From NCBI GenBank assembly GCA_945860545.1, contig CAMAQM010000005.1, positions 1 through 64,000 of the forward strand: a stretch of DNA of 64,000 nucleotides, read 5' to 3'. The notes under the pieces were generated by a model. It worked only from the letters and a program-made list of their open reading frames with translations. It ran no database searches and was not told the origin of the DNA. Positions 9,033 through 18,860 of the stretch are shown here, one piece after another. Position 1 is the stretch's first letter. Each line of letters begins with the position of its first letter. The translations under genes were made by a program, and so were the position numbers. This DNA is from Bifidobacterium breve (lineage in GTDB: Bacteria > Actinomycetota > Acidimicrobiia > Acidimicrobiales > Acidimicrobilacustridaceae).

Positions 9033-10502
9033 GTGAACATCCTGGTCATTGACGTCGGCACCAGCAGCGTGCGTTCCGCCCTTGTGAGCCCGCAAGCCAC
9101 CGTGGTGGACGAGCATCGCCGGTCGTGCCTTCCCGTCACCCCGGCGGCCGGTATGGTCGAGTTCGACCCCGCGGAGATACGTGACGCCGTGCTGGGGGTC
9201 GCCGCCAGCATGCTCGACGCCCATGGCGAACCTGTGGCCGCCGTGGGGATCGCCACCCAACGGGCCTCGACGATGATCTGGGACCGGGCCACGGGTGAAC
9301 CGGTCGGACCTGGACTTGGGTGGCAGGACCTGCGCACGTTGGGTACGTGTCTCGCACTGCAGGCCGAAGGGGTGCGTCTCGCCCCCAACCAGTCCGCCAC
9401 CAAGGTGGCGTGGCTGCTCGACACGTTCGATCCCGACCGCAGTCGCGACCTGTGTTTCGGCACCATCGATTCGTGGGTGGCGTGGACCCTCTCAGGCGGC
9501 GAAGCCCACGTCACCGACCTGTCCAACGCGGCGCTGACCGGACTGCTCGATCCGAGCCGGGCCCCCTGGACGACGGCTGACACCAGCCCGTGGAACGAAC
9601 GACTGCTTGAGCGGCTCGGCATTCCTGCGGGCATGCTGCCCAACCTCGTCGACACGTCAGGGTCCATCGCCACGGCCGCGGCGCTGCGCGGCGCCCCGCC
9701 GATCTGTTCGCTGGTCGGCGACCAGCAGGCCTCCCTGGCCGGTCAGGGGGTCGTGCACCCCGCGACGGCGAAGATCACCTTTGGCACCGGAGGCATGCTC
9801 GACATGGTGGTTGGTCCGAGGCGTCACGTCAGTGGGGCCCGCAACGACGGCGGGACGTTCCCCATCGTGACGTGGCGTCGGGGCGGTGAGGCCACCTGGG
9901 GGGTGGAGGCCATCATGTTGTCGGCCGGCACCAACGTGGAATGGTTGCGCGACGACCTGGGCGTCATCGACACCGTCGAGGAATCCGACCGCCTCGCAGC
10001 GAGCTGTGCGGACACCGGCGGGGTGACCTACGTCCCCGCCTTGCTGGGCCTCGGCACCCCGTACTGGGATTACGGGGCGCGCGGCACACTTGTGGGCCTC
10101 ACCCGGGGATCGGGGCGTGCCGAAGTGGTGCGTGCCGTGCTCGAAGGTGTCGCCCACCGTGGGGCGGACCTCGTGGAGGCGGCGGAGGCCGACACCGGCC
10201 AGCACATTGAGACCCTCCGGGTCGATGGCGGCATGAGCCGCAACGCCACATTCATCGCGGCGCTCGCCAACGCCACTGGTCGCCGGGTTGAGGTGTCCCC
10301 GGTGGTGGAAGCCACAGCGCTCGGGGCGGGCCTGCTCGCTGGTCTCGAGGTCGGAACGTGGGGGTCCTGGGACGATCTCGCCGCCACCTGGTCCCCCCGG
10401 GCGGCCGTGGACCCCGACGGCCCGGCGGATCGGGACCGGTGGCGACGTGCGGTGGAACGGGCGGCGGGCTGGATTCCCGAACTGTCCGTCCTCGATTTCT
10501 GA
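9033..10502 (+). CDS. FGGY-family carbohydrate kinase (glycerol/xylulose kinase-like)
   Basis: MNILVIDVGTSSVRSALV N-terminus, KITFGTGGMLDMV, LRVDGGMSRNATFIAALANATGRRVEV and TALGAGLLAGL motifs. Confidence 0.87.
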   Translation: MNILVIDVGTSSVRSALVSPQATVVDEHRRSCLPVTPAAGMVEFDPAEIRDAVLGVAASMLDAHGEPVAAVGIATQRASTMIWDRATGEPVGPGLGWQDLRTLGTCLALQAEGVRLAPNQSATKVAWLLDTFDPDRSRDLCFGTIDSWVAWTLSGGEAHVTDLSNAALTGLLDPSRAPWTTADTSPWNERLLERLGIPAGMLPNLVDTSGSIATAAALRGAPPICSLVGDQQASLAGQGVVHPATAKITFGTGGMLDMVVGPRRHVSGARNDGGTFPIVTWRRGGEATWGVEAIMLSAGTNVEWLRDDLGVIDTVEESDRLAASCADTGGVTYVPALLGLGTPYWDYGARGTLVGLTRGSGRAEVVRAVLEGVAHRGADLVEAAEADTGQHIETLRVDGGMSRNATFIAALANATGRRVEVSPVVEATALGAGLLAGLEVGTWGSWDDLAATWSPRAAVDPDGPADRDRWRRAVERAAGWIPELSVLDF

Positions 10503-10510
10503 GCGTTCGG

Positions 10511-10528
10511 CGGGCCCGACGGGGCCCG
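10511..10528 (+). terminator. Short GC hairpin downstream of the FGGY kinase gene
   Basis: cgggccc-gacg-gggcccg, 7-bp perfect stem starting 9 bp after the stop codon; no U-tract. Confidence 0.35.
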
Positions 10529-10611
10529 AGGTCCCAGTGCCGGTCCACCGCGACGTAGGCTGGGCGACGGTCATACCGGACACGACGAACCACAAAGGAC
10601 GCGCCTCCGCC

Positions 10612-11391
10612 ATGCAGCCACCCAGCGCCAAACGACCTGACCGGCTCCGCTCGCTCACCGAGCAAGCCGACCTGATGCACCGCGACGGTATGGCCACCAT
10701 CCACCACGACCTTGAGGTCGCCCACTTCGACGTGGCCGACGCCGACCGTCTGGCCTCCCGCCGACAGTTCCTGACCCGTGCCGGCACCGCTGCGCTCACC
10801 GTCGGGGCGGTCAGCGTCTCGCTTGGAAGCCTGGCCTCAGCAGCGTGGGCACAGGGAACCATGGGGAGCACCTCGACCACCGCCGCTGCGGGACCGGGGT
10901 GTGCATCGGGCCCGGTGTCGATGACGGCGTCCGACGAACAGCTCGTGATTTTCGCCGAGTCGGTGGAACGCGCCGCGGTGGCTGCGTACGGACTCGCCCA
11001 GGACAACCCCGCCCTCGACCCCGCTGCCAGCGAGAGCGCCCGCATCTTCGCCACCCACCACACCGACCACGCCGAGGCGTTGCGGTGCCTGGTGGCCGGC
11101 ACCGAACAGGCACCCAACCAGGCGCTCGTGGACGCGCTTGCACCCCAGATCACCGACGCCCGTTCCGATGGCGCCATCATCGAGATCCTCCGTCAGATCG
11201 AGGCGGGAGCGGCTGCCACCTACCTGTTCGCCCTCGGGGTCCTTGAGACCGCTGCGGTGGCCGGGGCGGCGAGCACCATCCTCCCGGTGGAAGCCCAGCA
11301 CGAGGTGGTGTGGAGCCAGTACCTCGGGCTTCCCGTTGCCGCCTACGTCCCGGCGTTCCAGACCACCGACGGCGCCTTCTCCCCGGCCTGA
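10612..11391 (+). CDS. Secreted ferritin-like domain protein (Tat signal)
   Basis: SRRQFLTRAGTAALTVGAVSVSLGSLASAAWA Tat-like signal and ferritin-like helical body (FAESVERAAVAAYGLAQ, ATHHTDHAEALR). Confidence 0.7.
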   Translation: MQPPSAKRPDRLRSLTEQADLMHRDGMATIHHDLEVAHFDVADADRLASRRQFLTRAGTAALTVGAVSVSLGSLASAAWAQGTMGSTSTTAAAGPGCASGPVSMTASDEQLVIFAESVERAAVAAYGLAQDNPALDPAASESARIFATHHTDHAEALRCLVAGTEQAPNQALVDALAPQITDARSDGAIIEILRQIEAGAAATYLFALGVLETAAVAGAASTILPVEAQHEVVWSQYLGLPVAAYVPAFQTTDGAFSPA

Positions 11392-11438
11392 TCCGGCCCA
11401 ACCGACCTCCCGACGAACCCCGCACCCAGGAGCCAACT

Positions 11439-12290
11439 GTGACCGCCTCCCGAGACGAACTCCACCGCCAGCTGCGTGACGCCGCCGCCGACCAGCGCGA
11501 CGCCCTCCCCCGTTTCTCCCGTGCCCTGCGCCGGGTCGCCGACCCCGACTCGGGCACCTCCACCGAGGAACAGGCCGCGTTGTTGGGTCTGCCCCACAGC
11601 CGCCGCGGGTTCCTGCGCCTCGGAGGCCTGAGTGTGGCCGCCTCGGCGTTCCTCGTGTCGTGCGGACTGGGCTCGTCAACCGACGAGGTCGACATCACCC
11701 GCACCGGCCCCACGATTGAGCCGTCGTCGGGCACGGTGCCCGCCCCGACCCCCGGGCCCGAACTCGACCTCACGTTGCTGCTCACCGCCGGCTCGCTTGA
11801 GGCGCTCGCCATCGCCACCTACGACACCGCGCTCGAGGCGGGGTGGCTTGGCAGTCCTGCGCTCGACGAGGTGGCCCGATTGTTCCGCGACCAGCACACC
11901 GAGCACCTCGCAGCGGTGAGTGCCGCCACCCGTTCCGTCGGGGGCACCCCCTATGAGGAACCGAACCCGTTCCTGTTCGACAACGTGGTCAGCCCGGCCG
12001 CCGAGAGCATCGCCGCCCTCGAACCCGCCGATCAGCCGCTGGCTACCCTGAACCTCGCCTACACCCTCGAGGACGTCGCCGCCCAGACCTACACCAGTGC
12101 CGGCGGGTTGTTCTCCGCAGCCGAGCTGCGTGAGGCCGGCATGTCCATCGGCGCGGTCGAGGCCCGACACGTCTCGGTGCTGCTCGGTGCCCTCCAGGAG
12201 CCTGCTGCCCCGTTCCCGTTCGCCCGCACGGTCAACGCCGTGGACGAGGCGGCGTTCATCACGCCCGACGGTCCGGTCACCACTCCCTGA
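11439..12290 (+). CDS. Secreted ferritin-like domain lipoprotein (Tat signal plus lipobox)
   Basis: SRRGFLRLGGLSVAASAFLVSCG (twin-arginine plus Cys), then EALAIATYDTALEAGWLG, FRDQHTEHLAAV and VEARHVSVLLG ferritin-like helices. Confidence 0.7.
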   Translation: MTASRDELHRQLRDAAADQRDALPRFSRALRRVADPDSGTSTEEQAALLGLPHSRRGFLRLGGLSVAASAFLVSCGLGSSTDEVDITRTGPTIEPSSGTVPAPTPGPELDLTLLLTAGSLEALAIATYDTALEAGWLGSPALDEVARLFRDQHTEHLAAVSAATRSVGGTPYEEPNPFLFDNVVSPAAESIAALEPADQPLATLNLAYTLEDVAAQTYTSAGGLFSAAELREAGMSIGAVEARHVSVLLGALQEPAAPFPFARTVNAVDEAAFITPDGPVTTP

Positions 12291-12315
12291 CGGACGCCCC
12301 GGTCACCGACCGGGT

Positions 12316-15087
12316 TCAGAGTTGTGAGCTGGCGAACCGGTAGAGGAACTGGGCCATCTGCTGACGGGTTACGACACCGGCGGGGTTGTACGGGTCGGCT
12401 TCGGTGATGCGCTGGGATTTCAGCCAGCACGCTCCCTTGCGGAAATCCTCGGGCTGGTTGTTCATGACCGCCTGGTCACGGAACGTGCACGACGTCCCCG
12501 TGGACGGTTTGCCGGCCAGACGCCACAGGAACCCGGCCATCTGCCCGCGGGTCACCGACCCTGCGGGGTTGTAGGGGTCCGACTGGGTCACCGCCTGCTC
12601 CTTGAGCCAGCACGCTCCGGGGCGGGCCCAGCTCTGGATGGCCGCCTGGTCCCGGAACGTGCACGGTGCGACGGCAGGTAATCCGACGAGTTTGTGGAGG
12701 AACGACGCCATCTGGTCGCGGGTCACCGGAGACGACGGGCCGAACTTGTTGTCCTCAGGTGCGCCGACGCCTCGGGTCACGTTATTGGCGCGAAGCCACC
12801 GGGTGGCCTCCACTGCGTCGCCGGAGTTGGGCACATCGGAAAATGCTGGGACGCTGGACCACGACGCCTTCGGCCGACCGACGAGGGTGGCGTACGCCAT
12901 CCCGATCCCGTTGTTCAACTGCCAGGTCATGTTGTACTGCCGCAACGGGGTCAACCCCGTGAACGTGCACGACGACAGGGTTGCCGGCACCGAACACTCG
13001 ACGAGGTCGGTGTTGGCCCCCACCTCCTCGGCCCAGATGGTCACCTCGGTGAACAAGCCCTGTTGGCTGGCGGGAATCGGGTTCCACGTCACGGTGAGAC
13101 CGTCAGCGGTGGGACTGGCCTGCAGCGGGGTCGGGACGGTCGGGTCGAAGGGGATCCGCATGGTGCCCGCCACCGGGTCCGACACGTACTCGAGGTTCGT
13201 GTCGGGGTCGCGGTTGCGGGCGACGATCGTCAGGTCGTAGGGGGCGCCGCGCACCAGACCGGAGAACTCACACGTGGCGGTGGCCACCCGCAGGCAACGC
13301 TTGATCTCACCGCTGGCGGTGGGGACGGCCACCACGTCGTAGTTGATGATCGGCGCGCCACCGGTGTTCGTCGGCGACGCCCAACTGACCCGCACCGTGC
13401 CGTTCAGGTTCGGTTCGGACGTGATGGACTCGACGAGACCCGGCTTGCCCTTGAACACCAGGTTGTCGATGACGGTGTTGGGTCGGGTGGCGGTGCGCCA
13501 CGGACCCCAACCACCCACCGTGCGGGCGCGCACCGTGAACGTGTGGGCGATGCCAGGTTCGAGACCGACCATGGCACACCCCAGCGAGATGGGTCCCGTC
13601 TCGGGGATGTCGTAGGTGCAGCGCTGGCCACCCGGTGCGGCGACGGCCTCGAAGCCCAAGACTGGCGACACCGCTTCGCGGGTCTCGTCGCCCGGAGGGT
13701 TCCAGTAGACGCGGACGCTGTCGAGGAAGTTCCCGCCGCCCTGGTCGGTGCGCTGTTGGAACATGCTGGCCGAGCGCACCACGCCGGGGAGCGGGTGCAC
13801 GGTGTGGATGGTGCCCGCCGACATGTTGCCGTTGCGGTCGAGCGCCCGCACCTCGACGTGGGCGAGCTGGTCGGCGTAGGCGGGGACGTCGACACTGGTG
13901 GTCGACGCCAACACCGGGGTCCACGCCGTCGGTGACGCCCCTGGCAGATGTACCCGGTACTCCATGCCGCGCACACCCGCTGCGTCTGCGGCCGACACGT
14001 TCACCGTGATGGAACCCTGCGACTCGCGGGCGCGATCGATGGTGGAGCTGACCTGGGGAGCGGTGTCGTCGGACCAGTCGTAACTGGCGAAGTGGCCTTG
14101 TTCGGCGAGTTTGACGTGACCGGCGAAGGAGGGATGGAAGTGGTCGATGGTGGAGATGTCGCCGTCGACGAACACGAACTGGTTGCGGGGCACCAACGGG
14201 GCGCTGTTGGCCGGCTGGCCGGTGGCGGGCAGCACCCGGTTCGAACTGAAACGGAACATGGCGTAGTTGTCGAAACGGCAGCGCAACACCTTGGCGCACT
14301 CGGCGTCGAGGATGGCGTTGAAGTCGATGTTGCGTTGCCGGACCCGCAGGCGACGGTCCTCGTTGGAACCGGGGTACGAGGTCGGGTTCTCAAGGAGCGA
14401 CTTGCACGGGATGATGTCGACGAGGCCGTTGTCCCAAAATGTGCGGGCGAGTCCGGCATTCCCACTGGTCACCGGGTTCGGCGGGTTGGGTGCCCCGCGC
14501 AAGTACCACAGGTTGTAGATGTCAGGAATCGAGGTGACGTAGATGAGGGCGTTGGGGTTCTTGGCCCTGGTGGCGTCGAGGAACGCCACGAACTGGTTGC
14601 GGAACGTCGACGTCGAGGTCATCTGACCTTCCGACGGCCGGCACAGGTCGTTGCCGCCCATCTGGATGACCACGTAGTCGCTGCTCGACGACATGGCGTT
14701 CGCCTGGTCGTCGGCGTCGGACATGTTCTTGCCGTTCGCCGACCGGTTGTCGGCGGTGGCCGACGAGTTGAACGGCAACAGGCGTTGAAACATGCTGTTG
14801 AGGTTGTTGGCGGTGCCCGTCGCCCAGGAGTTCTCCTTCTGTTCCTGACCGGCGTTGAAGATGTTGCCCGCCGCACCGGTGCCCGCCGAGATGGAGTCCC
14901 CGATGATGACCATCCGGTTCGGGGCGCTGGTACGTCCCGGGGTCGGGGTCGGGATGGTGGCTGACGCCGGAGCGACGACAACGTTGTCGTCACCCCCCGC
15001 GGCGGGAATGCCACCAACACTCAACGTGGTGGCTGCCAGTGCCACCGCAACTGCCCCGGCGACAACCCGTTTCGAGCTCCTGCCCAT
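12316..15087 (-). CDS. Secreted SGNH/GDSL hydrolase with Fn3-like modules and C-terminal SLH-like repeats
   Basis: MVIIGDSISAGTGAAG, VIQMGGNDLC and IDHFHPSFAGH (SGNH blocks I, III, V); Fn3-like VRVYWNPPG / VRVSWASPTNTGG; three C-terminal repeats such as SFLHKLVGLPAVAPCTFRDQAAIQSWARPGACWLKEQAVTQSDPYNPAGSVTRGQMAGFLWRL. Confidence 0.82.
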   Translation of the reverse strand: MGRSSKRVVAGAVAVALAATTLSVGGIPAAGGDDNVVVAPASATIPTPTPGRTSAPNRMVIIGDSISAGTGAAGNIFNAGQEQKENSWATGTANNLNSMFQRLLPFNSSATADNRSANGKNMSDADDQANAMSSSSDYVVIQMGGNDLCRPSEGQMTSTSTFRNQFVAFLDATRAKNPNALIYVTSIPDIYNLWYLRGAPNPPNPVTSGNAGLARTFWDNGLVDIIPCKSLLENPTSYPGSNEDRRLRVRQRNIDFNAILDAECAKVLRCRFDNYAMFRFSSNRVLPATGQPANSAPLVPRNQFVFVDGDISTIDHFHPSFAGHVKLAEQGHFASYDWSDDTAPQVSSTIDRARESQGSITVNVSAADAAGVRGMEYRVHLPGASPTAWTPVLASTTSVDVPAYADQLAHVEVRALDRNGNMSAGTIHTVHPLPGVVRSASMFQQRTDQGGGNFLDSVRVYWNPPGDETREAVSPVLGFEAVAAPGGQRCTYDIPETGPISLGCAMVGLEPGIAHTFTVRARTVGGWGPWRTATRPNTVIDNLVFKGKPGLVESITSEPNLNGTVRVSWASPTNTGGAPIINYDVVAVPTASGEIKRCLRVATATCEFSGLVRGAPYDLTIVARNRDPDTNLEYVSDPVAGTMRIPFDPTVPTPLQASPTADGLTVTWNPIPASQQGLFTEVTIWAEEVGANTDLVECSVPATLSSCTFTGLTPLRQYNMTWQLNNGIGMAYATLVGRPKASWSSVPAFSDVPNSGDAVEATRWLRANNVTRGVGAPEDNKFGPSSPVTRDQMASFLHKLVGLPAVAPCTFRDQAAIQSWARPGACWLKEQAVTQSDPYNPAGSVTRGQMAGFLWRLAGKPSTGTSCTFRDQAVMNNQPEDFRKGACWLKSQRITEADPYNPAGVVTRQQMAQFLYRFASSQL

Positions 15088-15234
15088 GTCTCCCCCCGGA
15101 AACGCTGTGAGGCCGGCGCACTCCCCCGCCACCGACGCCCCGAATCATAGAACGACACGTGTGGCCAAGGGCACGCACCGCGCCGGCGGGCATCCCATTG
15201 CACGGCTGGAGGCCCCGGCAGGCAGAATGGCCCT

Positions 15235-15606
<372 letters not shown>

Positions 15607-15614
15607 ACCCACAC

Positions 15615-16805
15615 TCAGGCGGCAGGCTGCCACCCGGGTCGACGCACGAGATGCCCGAGGCGGTCCCGCCAGTTGCGGGCGTGGGCGACGTCGGTGAGCA
15701 AGGACACGTGCTCGTGTGAGGCCACCACCGCAGGGTTGAACGTGTCGATGTTCTTCGTCAGGCCGTACACCACGGGTTCGTCGGGGTCCTCCACGACGTG
15801 GGTGCCGAACAACCGGTCCCAGACAATGAGGATCCCACCGTGGTTGCGATCGAGGTAGCGGCGGTTCGAACCGTGGTGCACCCGGTGCAGCGACGGGGTG
15901 TTGAGCACCTCCTCGGCCCGCCCCAGGCGGTCGATGGCCTCGGTGTGGATCCAGTACTGGTACAACAGGTTCCACGCCCGGGCCTGGGCGATGACTGACG
16001 GACGCACCCCGAGGAGACTCAGGAGCCCGGTGGGGACGAACACCCCGAGGGCGTCAGCCACCGGTTGACGCAGCGCCGTGGAGAGGTTGTACCGCTGCGA
16101 CGAGTGGTGCACGACATGGATGGCCCACAGGGCCCGAACCTCGTGCATGAGACGGTGGTTCCAGTAGTAGATGAAGTCCCATCCCACCATCGCCACCCCG
16201 AACGCCACCGGTCCGGTGCCAAGGTCGGGCAGCACGCGACGGGCCCACAACCGCTCGGGCGACGTCCAGTGCGACCACGCCGTGGCGGCCACCAGTCCGC
16301 CGCTCATCACCGCCCCTACCCCGGCGACCGACGCCGTTCGGCGGGCGGTCGCAGCCACCCGACGCCGGGTCAACCGGCGGCGCACACGGCCACCGACCGA
16401 CCCTCCGGAGGCACGAACCGTTCCGTGCGAGGTGGAGTCGTCACGGGCGAGGCGGTCAGCCACCGTGGCGGTCACCGCCAACGCAGCCGCCACCCCAACG
16501 AGTTTGGTGGCGTGACGACCCACCCCGGGGGTGATGGGCGCGAGCACCTTGGGCACCACCAGCGGCGCAACGAGGCTGAGCGCCCCCATGGCGAGACTGG
16601 TCAGGGTGTCGGGCGTCTCGAACCCGGCGATGCGTCGCTTGGGGGTCTCCTCAACATTGACGTCCCCGGTCGCTGCCCGAGCGCCGTCATGTCGCTGGGC
16701 CCGCACTCTCCGACGCGCCCACCACTGCTCGGCGGCGATCGTGCCGGCGTAGACGGGTACCGCCCACACCGTGGGATCAGCGGCCACGCAGCGTCTCCCC
16801 GACAC
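15615..16805 (-). CDS. Sterol desaturase / fatty acid hydroxylase family protein
   Basis: His-box motifs NHRLMHEVRALWAIHVVHHSSQRYN and LHRVHHGSNRRYLDRNHGGILIVWDRLFGT; multiple hydrophobic helices. Start may be GTG at 16787. Confidence 0.88.
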   Translation of the reverse strand: MSGRRCVAADPTVWAVPVYAGTIAAEQWWARRRVRAQRHDGARAATGDVNVEETPKRRIAGFETPDTLTSLAMGALSLVAPLVVPKVLAPITPGVGRHATKLVGVAAALAVTATVADRLARDDSTSHGTVRASGGSVGGRVRRRLTRRRVAATARRTASVAGVGAVMSGGLVAATAWSHWTSPERLWARRVLPDLGTGPVAFGVAMVGWDFIYYWNHRLMHEVRALWAIHVVHHSSQRYNLSTALRQPVADALGVFVPTGLLSLLGVRPSVIAQARAWNLLYQYWIHTEAIDRLGRAEEVLNTPSLHRVHHGSNRRYLDRNHGGILIVWDRLFGTHVVEDPDEPVVYGLTKNIDTFNPAVVASHEHVSLLTDVAHARNWRDRLGHLVRRPGWQPAA

Positions 16806-16817
16806 CCCCGGCGTTCC

Positions 16818-18035
16818 TCACGCCGCCGCCCTCGTGCGCCGCAGCACCGGGTCCGCTACGGCGAGCGCCCGGTCCGCCAGGCGCATCACCCGTCCCGCAG
16901 CCCCCGGCGTCTCGTTGTCAACGAGGTTGCCCATCACCGCCAGGGTGATATCCGCCGCCGCCTGGGTGCCGACGGCCACCCGCAACCCGGTGCGCAACAG
17001 CAACGGGTGACCGATGAGGAAACTGAACCGGCGACCGGTGCGCAGGAAGGCGTCGAAACGTTCGCCCACGGCGACGTCGTAGGAGGTCGATGCGGTAGCA
17101 GGGTCGGTGAGGAACTGGTCGACGGCCAACATGCCGCTCTCAAGTCCGTAGTCAATGCCCTCACCGTTCATGGGGTTCACCAGCCCCGCTGCGTCCCCCA
17201 CCGCCACCCAGCCCGGACCGTGCCGCCGGAGCACGCTCATGGGCAGACGCCAGGCTCGGGGACGTTCCAACATGGGACCCAGGTCCCATTCGGCACGCAC
17301 CATGGCGGCGTAGCTCTCCACCAGCGTGTTGAGGTTCAGCTTCTTGAACCCTTTCATGGTGCTGAGCGCCCCCACACCGATGTTGACGGTGCCGTCCCCG
17401 GCGGGGAACAACCACCCATACCCCGGTACCGGGGTGCCGTGCTCGTCGCGCAACGCCAGGCACGCCTCCAACAGCCGGTCGGTGTGTCGGGGCGTCTCGG
17501 CGTACGAGCGGATGGCGAGACCGAACGGCTCACGCGGATCTCGCACTGCTCCAAGCATGCGGGCCGCTTCACCTTGGGCGCCTGCGGCCAGCACCGTCAT
17601 CGTGGCTCGGACCACGCCATGTTCGGTGCGCACCCCCACGACCCGATCCCCCTCGAATTCGGGGAGGGCGTCGACGCCGAAACGGATCTCGGCGCCGGCG
17701 GCGGCAGCGGCATCGATGAGGTGGGCGTCGAGTCTGCGTCGGGGCCACACGGCGCCGTGGGCGGGAAACCGGCCCGTGGCCGGCCAGTCGAGTTCCCGTC
17801 GTTGTCGGCCGGCGATCATGCGGAGACCGTCGATGCGGTGGGCGGCGGTGAGGTCGATCTTGAGTTCTTCGAGTGCCGCCACCGCACGAGGCGTCAGGCC
17901 GTCGCCGCAGACCTTGTCGCGGCCGTGCGCCGCCCGTTCGAACACCACGACCCGCAGGCCAGCGTGGGCACCCCGGATGGCCGCGGCCGCTCCAGCAGGG
18001 CCGCCACCGATCACGGCAAGGTCGACGTGTTCCAC
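16818..18035 (-). CDS. Geranylgeranyl reductase family FAD-dependent oxidoreductase
   Basis: MEHVDLAVIGGGPAGAAAAIRGAHAGLRVVVFERAAHGRDKVCGDGLTPRAVAAL and GWVAVGDAAGLVNPMNGEGIDYGLESG are typical of the GGR/MenJ family. Confidence 0.87.
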   Translation of the reverse strand: MEHVDLAVIGGGPAGAAAAIRGAHAGLRVVVFERAAHGRDKVCGDGLTPRAVAALEELKIDLTAAHRIDGLRMIAGRQRRELDWPATGRFPAHGAVWPRRRLDAHLIDAAAAAGAEIRFGVDALPEFEGDRVVGVRTEHGVVRATMTVLAAGAQGEAARMLGAVRDPREPFGLAIRSYAETPRHTDRLLEACLALRDEHGTPVPGYGWLFPAGDGTVNIGVGALSTMKGFKKLNLNTLVESYAAMVRAEWDLGPMLERPRAWRLPMSVLRRHGPGWVAVGDAAGLVNPMNGEGIDYGLESGMLAVDQFLTDPATASTSYDVAVGERFDAFLRTGRRFSFLIGHPLLLRTGLRVAVGTQAAADITLAVMGNLVDNETPGAAGRVMRLADRALAVADPVLRRTRAAA

Positions 18036-18068
18036 TCCCCCAGCCTGCCACCTCGAGCGCAGGGTTCC

Positions 18069-18860
18069 TCAGTCGGCGGGCCCGAGGGACTCCCCTGGGG
18101 GACGGCTGTCGCCGGTGTCGGGAACTCCCCCGAGGTAACCGGCTTCGAGCACCTCAGCCTGTGCGGCCACCTCCGCCGAGGTTCCTGCAGCCAGCACCCG
18201 TCCGTGGCCAAGCACGTAGGCCCGGTCCGACACGGCGAGCGCCAAGCCGACGTGTTGTTCGACCACCACCACACCCGCCCCGGTTCGACCGGCGATGGTG
18301 CGCAACGACGGCAGGATCTGCTCGACCACCATGGGGGCCAGACCCAAACTGAGTTCGTCCACGAGCAGCAGTCGGGGCGCCCCGACCACTGCCCGGGCCA
18401 GCGACAGCATCTGTTGCTCACCACCTGAGAGCAGACCTGCCCGGCGGTCGAGCACCCGGGCAAGAGCCGGGAACCAGCCGAGCACCTCGTCGAGGTCGAG
18501 GGTCTGCCCACCGGACCGACCAGCACGTCGGGATCCGAGCCGGAAGTGTTCGCGTGCGGTCAGGTCGGCGAACAGGCCACGGTCCTCGGGAACGTGGGCG
18601 AGACCGAGCCGCGCCCGGGCGGTGACGGTGGAGGCCCGCACCCGCCGGCGGGCCGGCACCGCCTCTCCGAGCACCTCGAGCGTGCCGTCGATGGGGGCGA
18701 GCAAACCCGACACGGTGAGTAGCAGGGTCGTCTTGCCCGCCCCGTTTGCGCCGAGCAGCGAGACCACTTCGCCGGCGGCAACGTCGAGGTCGACGCCGTG
18801 GACCACCGGGATGCCGCCGTATCCGGCGACGAGCCCGCGGGCGGCCAGCACCGCGGTCAC
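18069..18860 (-). CDS. livF: Branched-chain amino acid ABC transporter ATP-binding protein (LivF-type)
   Basis: Walker A GANGAGKTT, GYGGIPVVHGVDLDV, LLSGGEQQMLSLARAVVGAPRLLLVDELSLGLAP. Confidence 0.88.
   Translation of the reverse strand: MTAVLAARGLVAGYGGIPVVHGVDLDVAAGEVVSLLGANGAGKTTLLLTVSGLLAPIDGTLEVLGEAVPARRRVRASTVTARARLGLAHVPEDRGLFADLTAREHFRLGSRRAGRSGGQTLDLDEVLGWFPALARVLDRRAGLLSGGEQQMLSLARAVVGAPRLLLVDELSLGLAPMVVEQILPSLRTIAGRTGAGVVVVEQHVGLALAVSDRAYVLGHGRVLAAGTSAEVAAQAEVLEAGYLGGVPDTGDSRPPGESLGPAD

Noticed and set aside
9657-11180. 507-aa minus-strand ORF
   Set aside because: Antisense to the FGGY kinase and ferritin-like genes.
12694-13935. 413-aa plus-strand ORF
   Set aside because: Antisense to the SGNH hydrolase gene, whose catalytic motifs are intact.
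16065-18428. 787-aa plus-strand ORF
   Set aside because: Antisense to the sterol desaturase-like, geranylgeranyl reductase-like and livF genes; His/Arg/Pro-rich GC artefact.
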